Shown piece by piece: positions 9,242 through 16,325 of a DNA stretch of 64,000 bases. The notes under the pieces are model-generated. The model was not told where the DNA came from. It ran no database searches and worked only from the letters and a program-made list of their open reading frames with translations. A program made the translations under genes and the position numbers. Within the stretch, counting starts at the first letter, position 1; each line of letters begins with the position of its first letter. Source of the stretch: Opitutaceae bacterium (lineage in GTDB: Bacteria; Verrucomicrobiota; Verrucomicrobiia; Opitutales; Opitutaceae); NCBI GenBank assembly GCA_028284235.1, contig JANQSC010000011.1:32951-96950 (forward strand). Direction: 5' to 3'.

Positions 9242-9405
9242 TCTAAACCGGCCAGGAAAACGGCCCTTTCAAACCAGAAATTAGCCAGTACGCCTCGTCC
9301 GAAAAAAGCAAGAATACTCGGAAACTCCAGGGAGACAGCGTCCCGGCCGTCCCGCAACCGCTCCTCCACCCAATCCTTCCATCACTGGTTTATAATAACC
9401 GCCCA

Positions 9406-9441
9406 CCGTCGAAGCCACCGACGGATCGGGGCCTTCGACGG
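9406..9441. repeat. Hairpin repeat in 283-base intergenic gap
   Basis: CCGTCGAAG and CTTCGACGG pair perfectly across an 18-base loop. This lies in the gap 9242-9524 between the sigma gene and the serine hydrolase. The same gap also holds a C/T-rich tract (TTCACTCTTCAC-like) near 9495-9530. No gene is visible in the gap. The hairpin resembles the dispersed palindromes seen elsewhere in the window, but no second copy of this exact one was found here. Confidence 0.5.
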
Positions 9442-9524
9442 GTTCGAGAACGCGGAGACCGCAAAGATTACTTTTATAATTCAATCATTCCCCATTTCAC
9501 TTCTCACTCTTCACACTTCACTCT

Positions 9525-10931
9525 TTAATTCCGGACTCGCGTCCCCACATAACTCCTCCCATTTTTGCGAGTGACGAGCCCAACGACTTTCCCTGATTCG
9601 TCCTTTGTGAAGGAGGCTTGCAGATCTACATCCTTGAGGAAGAACTCTCCTTCCCATTCTGCAAACATCTGGTGTCGGTCCTGGCCCGTGGCTTGGGCCC
9701 AGAGCGTTCCCTCCTCCACGGTAACAGTAATCAATAATCCCGATTCAAATTGATACACGCCGACATAGGTCTGCAAGACGCTTTCAGGCAGATTGACTTC
9801 CAACCGGTGAACCGTCGCATCCAAAGCCTGCGGACGGGATGGGTCGGAGCACACCGGTGTGATTTTGGCAGCGACAAGTCGATTTAAGATGCCCGCGTAG
9901 TGCGTCCGACTCGTACGCCTGGGAGGTACCGTTTTATGAGCGACAACCATGTCTAATTTGGGGATTATTGTGATGTACTGGCCGTAGGCTCCATTCGCTG
10001 AATAGGCTCCTTCGAAAGCGCAAGGAACGAGAGGCCCGTCCCAAACCCACCACATGTGTCCATATCCGAATTCGCCACCGCGCAATTCCGATGGATTCAT
10101 CTCTTCACTCGGCGTGAACACCGAGACGGTCCGTTTCACCCAATCGCTTGGTATGACCTGCTCACCCTTCCAAAGGCCCTCGCGGAGCATCAACTCTCCG
10201 AGCCGAGCCATATCTCGAGTCGAAAACCACATGTGGTAGGCTAAATGCACGGATTGCGATGCGTCGCCCGATTTCTGGTGTCGATCACGGTTCCAATCCT
10301 GCAGCCCAAGCGGTTGCGCTAGATCGGTGGATACAGCGTCGAAGATATTCTTTCCAGTCAGTTGCTCGAATATAGTTCCCGCCGCATTAAAATCCCAATT
10401 GGCGTAGAGCATATAGGTCCCCGGTTCCTGTGAACCTCTGGGAGGCGCGTATTCCAGATAACCTCCGGGATTCGAAGCGGCGTGGAAGACTCCAGAACGA
10501 ACCGTGAGGAGATCCTCTACGGTCGCGCGCTTCTCGATGGGAAGCAGCCCGTCTACATCATCTATCTCCAAGTCCTCGAGGGTGAGATCTAAATCGATGG
10601 CGCCTTCGGCGACATAGTTTCCGTAGAGCATGGACAATATGCTCTTGCGCACCGAAGCAACGTAACTCACTTCCTCGATGTCGCCATACTCGAAGAGCAG
10701 ACGCCCTCCCACGATCACCACAATTCCATGCGAATTCAGCGACCGAGCATACGCGTCTACCCTATCGAGACCCTCTCGAGAAAATCCAACCTCTACCGGA
10801 TCCTGGATACGCTCCCAAGGTTCACTGGACAGATCCCCTTGGGCGGCAGTCTCTACAACGCTAGTGGATACAATTGCCAGCAGAACCACGACCCAAGCCA
10901 CGCATTTGTTCATTGTAGATAGGAAATTCAA
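9525..10931 (-). CDS. Secreted beta-lactamase-family serine hydrolase with DUF3471-like tail
   Basis: A 468-residue exported protein (signal peptide about 1-31, AAQG cleavage). It has the penicillin-binding-protein/class C beta-lactamase fold. The SxxK motif is SVRK (Ser93, Lys96) and the second motif is YAN (Tyr176-Asn178) in MLYANWDF. The last about 85 residues (YVGVYQFESGLLITVTVEEG, WAQATGQ, SFTKDESGKVVGLV) form a lipocalin-like DUF3471-type domain. That tail is shared with the serine hydrolase at 25108, which shows the two are paralogous in architecture. The substrate is unknown; many such proteins are esterases or D-amino-peptidases rather than beta-lactamases. Confidence 0.88.
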   Translation of the reverse strand: MNFLSTMNKCVAWVVVLLAIVSTSVVETAAQGDLSSEPWERIQDPVEVGFSREGLDRVDAYARSLNSHGIVVIVGGRLLFEYGDIEEVSYVASVRKSILSMLYGNYVAEGAIDLDLTLEDLEIDDVDGLLPIEKRATVEDLLTVRSGVFHAASNPGGYLEYAPPRGSQEPGTYMLYANWDFNAAGTIFEQLTGKNIFDAVSTDLAQPLGLQDWNRDRHQKSGDASQSVHLAYHMWFSTRDMARLGELMLREGLWKGEQVIPSDWVKRTVSVFTPSEEMNPSELRGGEFGYGHMWWVWDGPLVPCAFEGAYSANGAYGQYITIIPKLDMVVAHKTVPPRRTSRTHYAGILNRLVAAKITPVCSDPSRPQALDATVHRLEVNLPESVLQTYVGVYQFESGLLITVTVEEGTLWAQATGQDRHQMFAEWEGEFFLKDVDLQASFTKDESGKVVGLVTRKNGRSYVGTRVRN

Positions 10932-11249
10932 TTACTTCGATTTAGTTCAAGGGGTAGACGGCGATGAAGAAGTGGCCGTGTATTGTCCGGCGGTAGATTC
11001 GCTACGTTGGCCATTTATTCAGTTTTTAGCCTTCGGTGAACGAACACCGCAAGACTTTAGAGACTTCGCCACACCCTCCGCTGATACCCACGCCAAACCA
11101 TCCGGTGCCCGCGGGCCTCGAAACCTCGTTGAAGCGGAAAGCCCCGAGGGCGTAGACGTATCACTCTCTCATTCTATCTTACTGGACGCCTTCCATAGGC
11201 CAATGCAAATGAATGAGCAGCCGTCAATCAACTGCGCTCTAATGGGTAT
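10932..11249. other. 318-base stretch without a convincing gene
   Basis: Neither strand shows an open frame with a plausible start and recognisable protein character. A minus-strand frame reading GLSASTRFRGPRAPDGLAW is open for about 48 codons but has no start and looks like noncoding filler. The stretch marks the left edge of the small-gene accessory region. Promoter sequence for the serine hydrolase at 10931 must lie in its left part. Confidence 0.5.
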
Positions 11250-11816
11250 TTAGCCTGCCATCTCGTTGTCGAGATCATCAAGTAGACGAAGATCAACCCC
11301 AATATCAAATGGCTCCGTGGGATCCGCTAGCGAAATCCACTCCCCGTGTTTCCGTTTGTTCATAATAATGCGAACGAGCATCCACCCGTTGATCTTACGC
11401 CCAGTGAGTAACCTAAATCCAAGAGCCAGTTTTTTAGCCAGACTAGGGGCATACAAATACGTGTCCAACGCTTCACCTATCTTCCTGTAGACTATCTTCA
11501 AAGCAGTGATCTCGCCCTCGCTCAGGCTATAGATTGGCGCCAACACTCGCTTCGCACCCCGCCCCAGTCGTACCCATTTACCCTGTTTTCTTTGATTTAG
11601 AATGTACCTCAGGATACACCCCATCGATACAGCAATTCCAGTCGCCCTCTTGAACTTGTCGGCGACTTCCTCGAGGGCCTCGAGATGGACCCTTAACTGA
11701 TCAGCAGCCACTCCCTTATCTAAATACAGCTCAATCAGGATGTCCCGATTATTGTCGATCAAGCGAAAGACGTTCGCCCAATTATTGTTTCCATCCCTAA
11801 ATTTCGAATCGCTCAT
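11250..11816 (-). CDS. Uncharacterised protein with internal duplication
   Basis: A 188-residue soluble, basic, helix-rich protein of no family I recognise. It contains two copies of a roughly 28-residue unit. The first, around residues 70-90, reads GCILRYILNQRKQGKWVRLG; the second, around 140-165, reads GWMLVRIIMNKRKHGEWISL. In both, a hydrophobic helix is followed by a K/R-H/Q-G-x-W turn. The duplicated unit may bind nucleic acid, given its charge, but this is inference. It lies downstream of the GIY-YIG gene on the same strand, with a 121-base gap. Confidence 0.7.
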   Translation of the reverse strand: MSDSKFRDGNNNWANVFRLIDNNRDILIELYLDKGVAADQLRVHLEALEEVADKFKRATGIAVSMGCILRYILNQRKQGKWVRLGRGAKRVLAPIYSLSEGEITALKIVYRKIGEALDTYLYAPSLAKKLALGFRLLTGRKINGWMLVRIIMNKRKHGEWISLADPTEPFDIGVDLRLLDDLDNEMAG

Positions 11817-11937
11817 TTACTATTCCTTTCTATAACTGTTGTGGTGCGTACCGAGGGGTCGAGAACTGCCTTACAGAGGCTACGCTGGCTCTACTATCCA
11901 GAGGGCCGTTGTATAATCCGGGTCCAGACATAGCGTT

Positions 11938-12192
11938 CTATCCGTCGCTGTCTCGATTATATCTCGGGTTCCTGCCCCGATGACTCCGACGGTACGATGC
12001 TAGCGAAGCCTTCTCCTTGGCTTTGGCTCCGCCTTCCGTCATTCGACGGGACGTAGGAACCAGACGGTCGAAGACCTTTCCTTCGGCGCGATGGCGAGCC
12101 TCCCGTGCCACGGGGTCATTGGTTGTTCCCTTGTAGACGACCTTTCGACCCTCTTTCAGGTCGTAAGTAATTGTATCTCGTTTGTTTTTCAT
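11938..12192 (-). CDS. Small GIY-YIG-like nuclease-fold protein
   Basis: An 84-residue protein resembling a minimal GIY-YIG domain. The first strand reads DTITYDLKEGRKVVYKGTTN, followed by DPVAREARHRAEGKVF with the conserved Arg and His. It ends YRRSHRGRNPRYNRDSDG, like small stand-alone homologues found in mobile and accessory regions. The start at 12192 (MKNKRDT) is chosen because the upstream 21 codons read across the divergent promoter region. The protein is half the usual domain length, so nuclease activity is uncertain. It is transcribed away from the ECF sigma gene at 12344 and the two share a symmetric intergenic region. Confidence 0.7.
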   Translation of the reverse strand: MKNKRDTITYDLKEGRKVVYKGTTNDPVAREARHRAEGKVFDRLVPTSRRMTEGGAKAKEKASLASYRRSHRGRNPRYNRDSDG

Positions 12193-12238
12193 TTTCAATT
12201 GAGTTATGAGACGACGGATTTGCGTCCCTAAAGGGAAA

Positions 12239-12310
12239 ACGAAAAACCGTATCACACTCTAGTCTTCGCCTCTGAAATCTGGAGGAAAAGATTGTGTCAC
12301 GGTTTTCCGT
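12239..12310. promoter_or_regulatory. Facing copies of an AAAACCGT-type motif in a divergent promoter region
   Basis: On the plus strand 12239-12257 reads ACGAAAAACCGTATCACAC. On the minus strand 12310-12294 reads ACGGAAAACCGTGACAC. The two copies face each other in the gap between the divergent GIY-YIG gene and the ECF sigma operon. They could be paired promoter elements recognised by the neighbouring sigma factor, or operator arms for a repressor. The symmetry suggests joint control of both transcripts. Confidence 0.5.
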
Positions 12311-12343
12311 CTTTAATCATAGGGCCAAAATTGGAACCCACTC

Positions 12344-13009
12344 ATGACCGGAATATCAACAATCGAACAACCCGACCCTTTCGCGGAGGAAGATCTTGCC
12401 GCACTACTTGAGTGGCTGGACCTTGGCGAAGGTGAGGAGTGGCAAGCTGCTGCTCGTTCACTCTACGTCAGATACTACGATTGGCTTTTCCGCCGACTAT
12501 ATAAACCGCTTAAAGAGACTGGATACCTTGAAGACGTAGTGCTCGGAACATTTATGAAGGCGATTCGTCACGTTCTTAAGTTTGACCGAAGACCTGGTGA
12601 AGATCCCGACGATACGCGGGCACGCTTCGAAGCCTGGCTGCTGAGAATTGGGAAACGCTTAGCTTACGACGAACTACGCAAGCCGAATCCGACTCAAACC
12701 CGTGATGCGGACTTCTGGGAGGATGTCGCAACCGATATAGTCGAGCCAATGGCAGAAGCTCCACCATCTCCAGAAGTCGACGCAGCTCGGGAGGTATTGG
12801 AGGAGCTCTCCGAGCGCGATAAGATAATTCTTAGGACTTGGCTGCAACACTGCCCGGACTTCACCAACCCACAGTCAAAATTACCACGGGATGTCCTACA
12901 GGAACTGAGCGATCACCTAAAGACTACCAGACCATATATCCGCACGCTCAAAAGCCGTGCTCTTGTCCGTTTCAAAGCAAAGCTTCAAGAAAAAGGAATT
13001 AATATATGA
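12344..13009 (+). CDS. ECF-like sigma factor
   Basis: A 221-residue protein with sigma-70 character. The region-2-like segment spans about residues 45-110 (LYVRYYDWLFRRLYKPLKET, LEDVVLGTFMKAIRHVLKF, FEAWLLRIGKRLAYDELRK) and the region-4-like segment about 145-215 (VLEELSERDKIILRTWLQ, LSDHLKTTRPYIRTLKSRAL). It is more divergent than the FecI-like gene at 8705. Its stop overlaps the next gene by 4 bases (ATGA), and that gene is followed with no gap by an ImmA/IrrE protease gene. The gene order suggests the sigma factor is the DNA-binding output of a protease-controlled switch. Confidence 0.8.
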   Translation: MTGISTIEQPDPFAEEDLAALLEWLDLGEGEEWQAAARSLYVRYYDWLFRRLYKPLKETGYLEDVVLGTFMKAIRHVLKFDRRPGEDPDDTRARFEAWLLRIGKRLAYDELRKPNPTQTRDADFWEDVATDIVEPMAEAPPSPEVDAAREVLEELSERDKIILRTWLQHCPDFTNPQSKLPRDVLQELSDHLKTTRPYIRTLKSRALVRFKAKLQEKGINI

Positions 13010-13320
13010 ACTCCGAAGAAAGAGAAATTCAGGAACTCACGCAACGCATGCGAATCGCGATGCAAAAGGCTGGGTACATAATTCCTTCGGACCTCGACGT
13101 AGACGAAGAGCTTCCGACCGAAGCGATGGAAGCCAGTATCCCTAAGCGATTGAGCGACATCGACGCTGCAATGAAATATATACTCGGAGACAAGGAGGAT
13201 AGCAAAGTTGTTGAATTCCCCGAACAACCCGACTCCGCGCCCTTTGCAATTGCGGCCCGCCATGGTGCGGTGAAACTCTCTGACGAGACCTTGAATAAAC
13301 TGAAAAGGAAAGATGATTGA
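13006..13320 (+). CDS. Small acidic protein between sigma factor and ImmA/IrrE protease
   Basis: A 104-residue soluble, acidic protein with a helical N terminus (EEREIQELTQRMRIAMQKAG) and a charged C terminus (LSDETLNKLKRKDD). No domain is recognised and there is no membrane segment or signal peptide. It overlaps the sigma gene by 4 bases and ends immediately before the protease start, so the three are translated together. By position it could be a cytoplasmic anti-sigma factor or the cleavage substrate of the protease; neither role can be read from the sequence itself. Confidence 0.75.
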   Translation: MNSEEREIQELTQRMRIAMQKAGYIIPSDLDVDEELPTEAMEASIPKRLSDIDAAMKYILGDKEDSKVVEFPEQPDSAPFAIAARHGAVKLSDETLNKLKRKDD

Positions 13321-14205
13321 ATGCGTGGCGTCCATCAAGAGAGGTCGATCATCCCTCCCGATAGGGCAGATTTCATCCGGTGCCTAGCTGAGAACGTTGC
13401 CGAGGAACATCAGACGGCGCACGGAACAGTTTTAGATGCCGTCTTAGCAGATTCTTCCATCGAGCTAATTTTCGACGATTTCCTGGAGCCATTTGACGGC
13501 CTTTTGATTAAAGACAGCAAAGGCTATCGAGTGGCTTGCAACCTTGCGACCGGAAACACTCCGAACGCTCCTCGTTGTAGATTCACGATTGCCCATGAAC
13601 TGGGGCATTATTTCATTGATGAACACAGAGCAGTCCTCGCAGATCGTCTAATGCCATCTATGGGGGAAAACGCCATTCAGGACAATTTGATGGAGCGCGA
13701 AGCGGACCTCTTCGCTTCCCATCTCCTGCTCCCAAGCCTACTGATCAGAAAAGCTTTCAAAAAGACTGGCGGCGGGATGAAAGGTATCCGGCAGATCACA
13801 TCAAGGTTTGGTGCATCCATGAAATGCGCGGCTATCCGTTACCTCGGCGAAGATTTAGTTCCTTGCGGTCTTAGTTTTCGTGCATGGGACGGAAGCCTTC
13901 GGTGGAAGTGGTTTTCGCGGAAGCTCTGGCTCGCCGGTGTCAGAAAAATCCGGGATAAACCCGTCATCAAAAGTGCTACGGAACGGGTAATCCAGAAGGG
14001 ATCTGATGCACGGCCCGAGGTAGTCGATTCAGCCGCTCCTGCCCGCTATGTATTCCAAATGGGCGACGGGCAGAACTCGAACGAGATATTTCAAGAAGAA
14101 GCGATGGCGTTGGGAGAGTATGGTGTACTAAGTCTGTTCACCGCTCAAAAGGCAGATCTCCCGCGTATGGCAAACGTTTTGGACCTGCGTTACACTCACT
14201 CATAA
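13321..14205 (+). CDS. ImmA/IrrE-family metallopeptidase
   Basis: A 294-residue protein with the M78 zinc-protease core. HELGH (His92, Glu93, His96) supplies two metal ligands and the base, and EREADLFASHLLLP supplies the third ligand, most likely Glu127. Family members such as ImmA and IrrE cleave a partner transcription regulator after a stress signal. Here the usual XRE-type partner is absent and an ECF sigma factor plus a small acidic protein take its place. About 150 residues follow the protease core and may be a sensory domain (GLSFRAWDGSLRWKWFS region). Its ATG directly abuts the previous TGA. Confidence 0.88.
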   Translation: MRGVHQERSIIPPDRADFIRCLAENVAEEHQTAHGTVLDAVLADSSIELIFDDFLEPFDGLLIKDSKGYRVACNLATGNTPNAPRCRFTIAHELGHYFIDEHRAVLADRLMPSMGENAIQDNLMEREADLFASHLLLPSLLIRKAFKKTGGGMKGIRQITSRFGASMKCAAIRYLGEDLVPCGLSFRAWDGSLRWKWFSRKLWLAGVRKIRDKPVIKSATERVIQKGSDARPEVVDSAAPARYVFQMGDGQNSNEIFQEEAMALGEYGVLSLFTAQKADLPRMANVLDLRYTHS

Positions 14206-14313
14206 TTCTACGTGCAGACTAATACCTGAACACAAGACGAAACCTCTAACCAATCAACCTAACGAAGAAGCTCATACAACGGCAATAGGCTGCGAGTAGG
14301 ACAGAAGATAAGC

Positions 14314-15465
14314 ATGATATCAAAATCGATAGATTTGGTCGAGGAAAGCGATCTCGTTTCTCTCATAAGCGACGAGGCACGAGAATCTCGATCGATAGAG
14401 TTTAAACAAAGCCTCAACATCGGAAGCGATGGAGACAAAAGAGAATTCCTCGCAGATGTAAGCTCACTAGCGAATGCGAGTGGCGGTGATTTGATTTTTG
14501 GTATCAGAGATGAGGACGGCATCGCCAAAGAACTGACAGGCTTCGGTTCTTTTGACAATGATCGAGACACCTTGAGGATTGAAGAAATAATTAGGAATGG
14601 TATTCAACCGCGAATTACGGGTTGCAAAATCAAGAGTTTCGAACTGAGCAATGGTCAAAATGCGTTGGTCATTAGACTACCGAATAGCCTTAACAAGCCA
14701 CATATGGTCACATTCAAGGGTTCTTCTAAGTTCTTCTCTCGCAACTCTGCGGGGAAATACCCTTTGGATGTTCATGAGATAAGATCGGCATTTGTTGCTT
14801 CGGAGAGTCTCTATGATCGAATAAACTATTTCAGAACAGAGAGAATCGACACCGTTTTACAAGGCAATACACCAGTACCTCTAGATGGGAAAAGCATGAT
14901 TTGCCTCCATTTGATTCCGTTAGATTCGTTTAGTCCTGAACCCAATTTCGACATCTCAAGCGTCCAAAGTAGCGGAGATCATATACAACCAATGCACTGC
15001 TCAACCTTTACTACTCGTAACAATTTCGACGGGTTGATAACCAACACTCCAGGCAATCTAGTTAAGTCTGAAGGATACGTTCAAATATTCAGAAACGGGA
15101 TTATCGAGGCGGTTGATTCGAGACTATTGTCGCACACAGACCGCGAAGGGAACGGCTGTCTTTCCAGGGGATTCGAAGACCCAATTATCTCTGCATTGGA
15201 CCAATTCAGAGACTTCAGTCTAAAACACTCGATACAACCCCCAACAGCGATTGGCTTAAGTCTTCTAAATGTCAGAGGCTTTCAAATGACAGGTGCACAG
15301 GGCGACTATAGAATAAGCGAGCAAAGATCTCCGATTGATCGCGAACATCTAATCTTAACTCAAATCTATACTGAGAACTATGAATTTGACTCTAAATCGA
15401 TCATGAAAGAAACCTTCGATCAGGTTTGGAACGCATGTAATTTTGAAGGTTCACCAAATTATTGA
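14314..15465 (+). CDS. AlbA_2 (Schlafen-like) domain protein
   Basis: A 383-residue protein. Residues about 25-150 match the AlbA_2 / AAA_4-type putative nucleic-acid-binding domain: SRSIEFKQSL, FLADVSSLANASGGDLIFGI with the Gly-rich turn, and a final GSSKFFSRNSAGKYPLDVHE. The rest is an unassigned alpha/beta domain. Such proteins are frequent in defence and accessory islands and include Schlafen-related nucleases, but nuclease residues are not certain here. It follows the ImmA operon in the same direction after 108 bases and is markedly AT-richer than the flanking core genes. Confidence 0.8.
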   Translation: MISKSIDLVEESDLVSLISDEARESRSIEFKQSLNIGSDGDKREFLADVSSLANASGGDLIFGIRDEDGIAKELTGFGSFDNDRDTLRIEEIIRNGIQPRITGCKIKSFELSNGQNALVIRLPNSLNKPHMVTFKGSSKFFSRNSAGKYPLDVHEIRSAFVASESLYDRINYFRTERIDTVLQGNTPVPLDGKSMICLHLIPLDSFSPEPNFDISSVQSSGDHIQPMHCSTFTTRNNFDGLITNTPGNLVKSEGYVQIFRNGIIEAVDSRLLSHTDREGNGCLSRGFEDPIISALDQFRDFSLKHSIQPPTAIGLSLLNVRGFQMTGAQGDYRISEQRSPIDREHLILTQIYTENYEFDSKSIMKETFDQVWNACNFEGSPNY

Positions 15466-15558
15466 CTACCATACGTGTTGTGACCTACACAACGAAGCCA
15501 CCGCACTCGATTCGAACCGCCGCTGTGACTCTCCTGAGAGGCCTCAACGTTATTAGCG

Positions 15559-15831
15559 ATGCCTGAAGACCTTAACAACGGAATAATACAGAGTGTCATT
15601 GGGGCAATTTTGTTCGCCCTAATTATCTGGGGTGTCGGATTTGTAAGATTCCGAATAGATGAGACAAAAATAGTGAAATTCATCAGGGGCTCCGAGTACA
15701 CGTTCCGTAGTACAGAAGCCATCGTTGCATCAACCAACCTGTCAAAATCAAGGGTCGAGCATGTTTGCTCAAAGAGCAAATCCATCAGAAGAAACGAGAA
15801 AGAGCGGGAATCATGGAAAGTGGTCAAATAA
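15559..15831 (+). CDS. Small membrane-anchored protein with winged-helix-like C terminus
   Basis: A 90-residue protein with one N-terminal membrane helix (IIQSVIGAILFALIIWGVGF, residues 9-29). The basic C-terminal region reads YTFRSTEAIVASTNLSKSRV and then KSIRRNEKERESW. The Arg-Ser-Thr helix followed by a recognition-like helix and RRNEKERESW resembles small DNA-binding winged-helix domains. No further function can be assigned. It lies 93 bases downstream of the AlbA_2 gene. Confidence 0.65.
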   Translation: MPEDLNNGIIQSVIGAILFALIIWGVGFVRFRIDETKIVKFIRGSEYTFRSTEAIVASTNLSKSRVEHVCSKSKSIRRNEKERESWKVVK

Positions 15832-15930
15832 GGTTACTTAGCAAGTCAGGGCTACGGACCGCTCACGGCGACCACAGCCTTAGGCACTGGTAAAGAATCC
15901 AAGAGGGTCAGGACTTAAATCTTGATTTCT

Positions 15931-16176
15931 CTACCTGTCTAGATCTTCCTCATTCTTCACCTTTCGTTCCCTCTCCAACTTCTCCAAAAAGTCCTTCGCT
16001 TCGCTAACAGTCGCAAAGTCCTCCAAAGCAGACAGAATACGACAGGCATAGAGCGACATCAAATCGTTCAACTTCCCCAGAGCAAACGGGCAGATGTCGA
16101 TGCGGTCGTCGGGCCACTCCTCGAATACCGAAAAGACCGACACAATGCAGATTATAAGATCCGCATTCTCGTCCAT
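15931..16176 (-). CDS. Repeated ~91-residue unknown protein, copy A (5'-shortened)
   Basis: An 81-residue member of a family with four copies in this window (others at 17940, 20714 and 22869). The shared core reads DENADLIICIVSVFSVFEEW, PDDRI, PFALGKLNDLMSLYACRI, LSALEDFATVSEAKDFLEK. This copy lacks the N-terminal MDSETIRRYAEARKS segment of the others and instead starts at MDEN behind a good ribosome site (AGAGGAG, 4 bases before ATG). It also lacks the divergent RHH gene and palindrome that accompany the other copies. No known domain is recognised; the protein is acidic, cytoplasmic and helical. Confidence 0.75.
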   Translation of the reverse strand: MDENADLIICIVSVFSVFEEWPDDRIDICPFALGKLNDLMSLYACRILSALEDFATVSEAKDFLEKLERERKVKNEEDLDR

Positions 16177-16325
16177 TGTCTCCTCTATGCACTATTCACA
16201 AGGAAGCTACTTAACCCTTTGCAAGATCTTCTTAATTAATAGAAACCTATTGCATTCGTCCTGCCCATAGACCAAAATTTCGAATTCTCGATACCGATGG
16301 CTAGGAAAACCAACTACGAGTTAAT

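Noticed and set aside
10940..11249. Possible gene remnant on the minus strand (GLSASTRFRGPRAPDGLAW frame)
   Set aside because: No start codon, no ribosome site, no family; an open frame of about 48 codons is expected by chance at this GC content.
15490..15540. tRNA-like GGTTCGAATC wording on the minus strand between the AlbA_2 and small membrane genes
   Set aside because: Only a T-loop-like string is present; no acceptor stem, anticodon arm or CCA end can be drawn, so it is not called a tRNA or an attachment-site remnant.
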